From NCBI RefSeq assembly GCF_021655555.1, contig NZ_AP023086.1, positions 3,874,685 through 3,938,684 of the forward strand: DNA of 64,000 nucleotides. The letters run 5' to 3'. Positions 59,903-64,000 of this stretch are shown one piece after another. Position 1 is the stretch's first letter. Each line of letters begins with the position of its first letter. Position numbers and translations under genes: made by a program. This DNA is from Marinagarivorans cellulosilyticus (GTDB taxonomy: Bacteria; Pseudomonadota; Gammaproteobacteria; Pseudomonadales; Cellvibrionaceae). The notes beneath the pieces were generated by a model. It ran no database searches. It was not told the origin of the DNA and saw only the letters and a list, made by a program, of their open reading frames with translations.

Positions 59903-60958
59903 ATGCCAACACCCTCTTCTTTTGCCATTGCTGGCGCCGGCCTTGCTGGTAGCTTACTGGCGTGGCGACTACTCGAAACGGCCAACCGCCCTATTCGCGT
60001 CACCCTATTTGAAAAAGGCGATTTATCGCAACCACGCAGCGCCGCCTACACCGCCGCCGCCATGATCTCGCCATTAAGCGAAGTGGTGGTTTCAGAGCGC
60101 GCCATTTACGATATGGGCATGCACTCGCTGCAGTTATGGCCAAAATGGTTAAGCACACTCAACCAGCACAGCGCCAAGCCCGTACTCTATAACAATCAAG
60201 GCAGCCTTGTGGTCGCCCACCCCAGCGACGAAAGCGAGCTTGAGCAGTTTGCACAAGATTTGCGCTACCACCTTGGCGATAGCAATACCGCACAATGGCT
60301 AAACCGCAACGAATTAACTACCTACGAGCCAGACCTAAACCCACACTTTAATCGCGGGCTACTGCTTCCGGACGAAGCCTTTTTGGATAACCGCCAATTA
60401 CTGCATAACCTACACCAGCGGATTATCGCTTTAGGCGGCAGCATTCAAGACAATACAAGCATTACCTTCACGCCCGAACCACAGCGAGAGGGGAGACCAC
60501 TAGCAGGCTACGACTGCACCATTGATGCACGCGGCACCGGCGCCAAACAATCGCAAGCCGTACGCGGTGTACGCGGCGAAGTCCTGTGGGTGCAAACGCC
60601 AGAAGTAACGCTAAAACACGCCGTACGCCTTATGCACCCGCGCTACAAGCTGTATATAGTGCCCAAACCTAACAATAGCTTTATTGTCGGCGCCACCGAA
60701 ATTGAAAGCCAAGATAGCTCGCCGGTAAGCGTGCAATCGATGATGGAGCTTTGCAGTGCGCTGTATACCCTAAACCCTGCCTTTGCCGAGGCCCGCATTA
60801 TTGAACTAGACGCCAACCTGCGCCCCAGCTACATGGATAACATGCCGGCGATCACATGGCATAAAAGCGGCAATAGCGTTAGCATTAACGGCCTCTACCG
60901 CCACGGCTATCTATTAGCGCCGCACTTAATCGAAAATTTGTTAGGCCAGCTTAGCTAG
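59903..60958 (+). CDS. thiO: glycine oxidase ThiO
   Basis: A 351-residue FAD-dependent oxidase that makes iminoglycine for the thiamine thiazole ring. The dinucleotide site is SFAIAGAGLAGSLLAWRLLE. Other markers are RSAAYTAAAMISPLSE and the end GLYRHGYLLAPHLIE. It is controlled by the TPP riboswitch and followed by thiS and thiG. Confidence 0.93.
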   Translation: MPTPSSFAIAGAGLAGSLLAWRLLETANRPIRVTLFEKGDLSQPRSAAYTAAAMISPLSEVVVSERAIYDMGMHSLQLWPKWLSTLNQHSAKPVLYNNQGSLVVAHPSDESELEQFAQDLRYHLGDSNTAQWLNRNELTTYEPDLNPHFNRGLLLPDEAFLDNRQLLHNLHQRIIALGGSIQDNTSITFTPEPQREGRPLAGYDCTIDARGTGAKQSQAVRGVRGEVLWVQTPEVTLKHAVRLMHPRYKLYIVPKPNNSFIVGATEIESQDSSPVSVQSMMELCSALYTLNPAFAEARIIELDANLRPSYMDNMPAITWHKSGNSVSINGLYRHGYLLAPHLIENLLGQLS

Positions 60959-60993
60959 GCCAACACCCCAATACCGTTACGATGTAAAAAACT

Positions 60994-61200
60994 ATGACAA
61001 CCACGATCAATATCAGCATTAATGGCGAGCGCCAAGACACGGCCGAAAATAACCTCGCCAAGCTTATCGCCACTTTAAATACCGGCGACCAATACGCCGT
61101 AGCGCGCAATGGCGAATTTGTACCTAAGCGCCTGCATGAGGAAACCGTGCTAGAAGATGGCGACACCCTCGATATTGTAACGCCCGTAGGAGGTGGCTAA
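60994..61200 (+). CDS. thiS: sulfur carrier protein ThiS
   Basis: A 68-residue ubiquitin-fold protein ending in GGG, with VTPVGGG as in ThiS. The C-terminal Gly is thiocarboxylated as sulfur donor for the thiazole ring. It overlaps thiG by one base (TAATG). Confidence 0.93.
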   Translation: MTTTINISINGERQDTAENNLAKLIATLNTGDQYAVARNGEFVPKRLHEETVLEDGDTLDIVTPVGGG

Positions 61201-61991
61201 TGAACGGCCCGCTAACACTTTATGGTAAAAGCTTTGAAAGCCGGTTTTTACTTGGCACTGCCTTGTATAGCTCACCCCAGGTTATGGTCGATTCCGTTAA
61301 AGCCTCGGCCTGCAATATTGTGACTTTAGGCTTGCGCCGCCAAAACCCACAAGAAAAAGATGGCAAAGCCATATGGGATGCAATTGCCGATACGGGCTGC
61401 ACATTACTACCCAACACCGCCGGCTGCAAAAGCGCCAAAGAAGCCATTACTTTAGCCGAAATGTCGCGTGAGATTTTTAATACCGGCTGGATTAAGCTCG
61501 AAGTGATTGGCGACGACTACAACCTGCAGCCGTGCCCCTTCGGCTTGGTTGAAGCCGCCGAAGAACTCATAAAACGTGGCTTTCAAGTGCTGCCCTATTG
61601 CACCGACGACTTAGTACTGTGCCAGCGTTTATTGGATGTTGGCTGCAAAGTGCTAATGCCGTGGGGCGCACCTATTGGAACAGGCCAAGGGCTACTTAAC
61701 CGCTACAATTTACGCACCCTGCGCGAGCGCTTACCCAGCACACCGCTAATTGTTGATGCCGGCCTAGGTGCACCCTCGCAAGCCTGCGAGGCGATGGAAA
61801 TGGGATTTGATGGCGTACTGCTAAATACCGCCGTAGCCAAAGCCCAGCAACCGCCCTTAATGGCCAAAGCGTTTGCCCAGGCCATTGAATCTGGCCGCGC
61901 GGCATACGAAGGGGGGTTAATGGTAAAACGCCAAACCGCCAGCCCAAGCACCCCTACTATAGGCCAGCCGTTCTGGCATCAACCTAAGTAA
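61200..61991 (+). CDS. thiG: thiazole synthase ThiG
   Basis: A 263-residue TIM-barrel enzyme that builds the thiazole phosphate from ThiS thiocarboxylate, iminoglycine and deoxyxylulose phosphate. The catalytic Lys lies in WIKLEVIGDDYNLQP. LMPWGAPIGTGQGLLNRYNL and VDAGLGAPSQACEAMEMGFD are hallmarks. Last gene of thiO-thiS-thiG here. No thiE or thiC follows. Confidence 0.96.
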   Translation: MNGPLTLYGKSFESRFLLGTALYSSPQVMVDSVKASACNIVTLGLRRQNPQEKDGKAIWDAIADTGCTLLPNTAGCKSAKEAITLAEMSREIFNTGWIKLEVIGDDYNLQPCPFGLVEAAEELIKRGFQVLPYCTDDLVLCQRLLDVGCKVLMPWGAPIGTGQGLLNRYNLRTLRERLPSTPLIVDAGLGAPSQACEAMEMGFDGVLLNTAVAKAQQPPLMAKAFAQAIESGRAAYEGGLMVKRQTASPSTPTIGQPFWHQPK

Positions 61992-62049
61992 TAGAGACCA
62001 ACCGCTTTGGCGCCAACATTAGCAATATAGGCAAAGCTTTAGCTTGGCA

Positions 62050-62583
62050 CTAACGCGCAGAAAACTGAACCTTCTGCGCGCCTTCGGCCGATACCTCTAA
62101 TACATTAGAGGTGGCACAGTTATTTTGATTAATCGCACTGTGGCAATACTGCGAAGCAAGCTTGCCGTCACGATCAAAATGCATTTCAGATAACATGACC
62201 GGCTCGTTGTTATCATTAATGAAGCTTTGGTTTACCTGCTCGGTAATTTTGGTGCGCCACACCACTTTAGAGTGTATGCAAGGCTGCTGGCCCTGGCTTA
62301 AATCAATATCGCGGTTAACGATGCGCACCTGCAAATCACTCGATGCAATACATACCACCGCCACCGGCGCCTGCAGCACATCCTCTACTTCCATCGAATG
62401 CATAGCATGAGAACGCGCCAAACCAATAGCATGCTGCAATACCGATTCCGTATCGCTAACTTTGGCGCTATTAATCCAAGCTCGGGTAAAAGGCGCGCTC
62501 ATAATGAACAGCAACGCCAGCAAGGTAAGCGTTACCACCAGTTCAACCAATGTAAACCCTTGCTTGCGGCGCAGTATGTCCAT
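62050..62583 (-). CDS. GspH/FimT-type pseudopilin
   Basis: A 177-residue protein with a type IV prepilin leader (RRKQG before FTLVELVVTLTLLALLF) carrying Glu5 of the mature protein. SDTESVLQHAIGLARSHAMH follows, as in GspH/FimT. Cysteines near the end (CIHSK, CHSAINQNNC) could form a disulfide. It stands alone, so it could serve type IV pili or type II secretion as a minor pseudopilin. Confidence 0.85.
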   Translation of the reverse strand: MDILRRKQGFTLVELVVTLTLLALLFIMSAPFTRAWINSAKVSDTESVLQHAIGLARSHAMHSMEVEDVLQAPVAVVCIASSDLQVRIVNRDIDLSQGQQPCIHSKVVWRTKITEQVNQSFINDNNEPVMLSEMHFDRDGKLASQYCHSAINQNNCATSNVLEVSAEGAQKVQFSAR

Positions 62584-62760
62584 GCTTCCCCCGTTCGGTG
62601 CGTATTATTGTAATAATGCCTTTAGTATTACTGCAGCAGTAAATTATCGCACTTAAGAAGGCCAATAAATACAACAAAAGCCACACTTTAGAACCAGACA
62701 GAGGTTAAAGTTTGAACGAATCGCCATTTTTAACGCTTAAAAAATCACTTTGTATAGCCC

Positions 62761-64000
62761 TTATGAGCGAACACTTGGTGTGGGTAGTGCGTCGTAGTTA
62801 TTGCGGCGGATAACTTCCATGCAGGCATTGGCCTCCTCTCTAGGGAAGCCCAATGCGCACAAAACATGGCCACTGAGCTGCAAGCTGGCTTCAAGTGTTT
62901 CAGGTACTACCGTCGTTGCCCCAGAGGCTACCAGCGCGTGGGAGTGGGAGTGGTCCCTGGCGCGAACCAAAATCGGCAAATTGGGCCAACGCTGGCGAAT
63001 TTGAACAACAACAGCCTCTGTTTGTGCCGCATCATCCGTAGTCATCAACAGTGCCGAGGCCGTATCAGCGCCGGCGCGCTCAAGCACGTCCATTTTATTG
63101 CCGTCACCAAAAAATACCGGCTCGCCTTTTTCGCGCAATGTTTGCACGCGCTTTGTATCAGCATCAAACCCCACATAAGGAATACTTTGCTGCGCCAATA
63201 CAGAGGCAACAGACTGCCCGACCCTTCCAAAGCCAATAATCACCACGTGGTCGTGCAGCCCTTCGGCATCTTCTGGCTTAAGCGTTACCGAGGGGGGCTC
63301 TTTTAGCATGGCTAGCTCGACCCGTTTACCCAACCACGCCAACAATGGTGTTAAAGCCATTGATAGGCCGGCTACAACCACCATAAATTGTGCTGTCTCG
63401 TTGGGTAAAATGCTGTAGGTCAGTGTTGCCTGCCCAATAACCACAAAGGCAAACTCGCCGGCCTCCGACAATAACAGGCCGGTGCGCAAACTTGCGCCCC
63501 AGGTGGGCAAAAAGCAGCGGGCGATGAGCGTGGTGATTACTGTTTTAAGGCCTATTAGCCCGAACACCGATAACAGCACCCAAATACCGCGCTCGAAGGC
63601 CAAAACAAAATCGATGCTCATGCCAACACTCATAAAAAATAAGCCCAGCAGCAGCCCTTTGAAAGGCTCAATTTCACTTTCAATTTGATGTCTAAATTCC
63701 GTTTCTGCGAGCAATAAGCCCGCAAGAAATGCCCCCAACGCCATCGACAAGCCAGCCATACCGGTTGCAACAGAAGTTGCCAATACCGATAACAAAATCA
63801 TGGCGGTAAACACATCTACACTGCGCGTAGTGGCGACTACACGAAACAAGTAACGCAGCACATAGCGGCCCAACACCACAATTAATACAACAACAATTAT
63901 GGCCTTAGCCAATGCACCACCCACGCTAACCCAAAGGCTGCCGCCAGAGTTATCGCCAAAAACCCCCACTAGAATCAGAATGGGCACCACCGCCAAATCT
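62761..64000 (-). CDS. Kef-type K+/H+ antiporter (CPA2) with TrkA-N domain, 5' end outside window
   Basis: Reads off the right edge. The visible part begins DLAVVPILILVGVFG and continues with six or more membrane helices of the Na/H exchanger fold (ALGAFLAGLLLAETEFRHQI, SEAGEFAFVVIGQA). A cytoplasmic TrkA-N domain has the Rossmann motif VVIIGFGRVGQSVASVL and FFGDGNKMDVLERAGA. KefB/KefC/YbaL-like. Which of these it is cannot be told from this part. Confidence 0.88.
   Translation of the reverse strand, partial: DLAVVPILILVGVFGDNSGGSLWVSVGGALAKAIIVVVLIVVLGRYVLRYLFRVVATTRSVDVFTAMILLSVLATSVATGMAGLSMALGAFLAGLLLAETEFRHQIESEIEPFKGLLLGLFFMSVGMSIDFVLAFERGIWVLLSVFGLIGLKTVITTLIARCFLPTWGASLRTGLLLSEAGEFAFVVIGQATLTYSILPNETAQFMVVVAGLSMALTPLLAWLGKRVELAMLKEPPSVTLKPEDAEGLHDHVVIIGFGRVGQSVASVLAQQSIPYVGFDADTKRVQTLREKGEPVFFGDGNKMDVLERAGADTASALLMTTDDAAQTEAVVVQIRQRWPNLPILVRARDHSHSHALVASGATTVVPETLEASLQLSGHVLCALGFPREEANACMEVIRRNNYDALPTPSVRS

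Overview
The window is gammaproteobacterial chromosome. Gene order and protein content point to the Cellvibrionaceae (Saccharophagus/Teredinibacter-like marine bacteria). Evidence includes the pyrG-kdsA-eno-ftsB-ispD-ispF run, dacA-ybeD-lipB-lipA, lexA-sulA, a LapAB pair and a GlyGly-CTERM tailed protein. The genus is an inference from gene content. No similarity search was run.

Core region 1 (1-31.0 kb). The 3' part of recN is followed by a shikimate kinase and a frameshifted secreted cyclophilin. Next come a SprA-like metallopeptidase, a flagellar-rod-like small protein and an orphan SUKH protein. Then follow pyrF-cmk-lapA-lapB, aspS with its FmdB-type zinc ribbon partner, an HU-like protein with a lysine/alanine/proline tail, and proS. 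After these are a TrmK-like methyltransferase with no ordinary start codon, tusA, a RIO kinase and a YbiT-type ABC-F protein. The ispD/ispF/ftsB/eno/kdsA/pyrG group, the lipoate group, lexA-sulA and yajD complete this part.

Accessory region (about 31.5-58.1 kb). Codon texture changes and broken genes are frequent. From left to right it holds: a truncated VOC-family gene beside a REP-associated tyrosine transposase (RAYT); a nested inverted-repeat element; a small gene interrupted by a stop; a truncated HemD-like gene; an orphan RHS tip carrying a RES-like toxin domain, with a following zinc-ribbon gene as candidate immunity; a HicA/HicB-like toxin-antitoxin pair with a 21-bp perfect inverted repeat; and a four-gene, fully overlapping operon of IS21-type istA-istB, a degenerate DnaG/Toprim-like protein and a tyrosine recombinase. 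From 44 to 56.8 kb all intact genes are on the minus strand and are mostly small unknown or membrane proteins. Among them are a TIR + TIR-STAND NTPase defence-like operon, a PIN/DUF4935 protein, a NERD protein and VapBC. The segment ends at a truncated, oppositely oriented integron-integrase-like gene, which is the layout of a decayed chromosomal integron. At least one attC-like site and a recurrent TTGGAAATG-type junction support this. A 1.1-kb cluster of duplicated, REP-like repeats then leads to tRNA-Ala(GGC).

Core region 2 (58.1-64 kb). This holds xseA, a TPP riboswitch controlling thiO-thiS-thiG, a GspH/FimT-type pseudopilin and the 3' part of a Kef-type K+/H+ antiporter gene that runs off the right edge.

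Best candidates for something new are the IstA-IstB-Toprim-recombinase operon, the double-TIR defence pair inside the decayed integron, and the RHS-RES toxin/zinc-ribbon pair.
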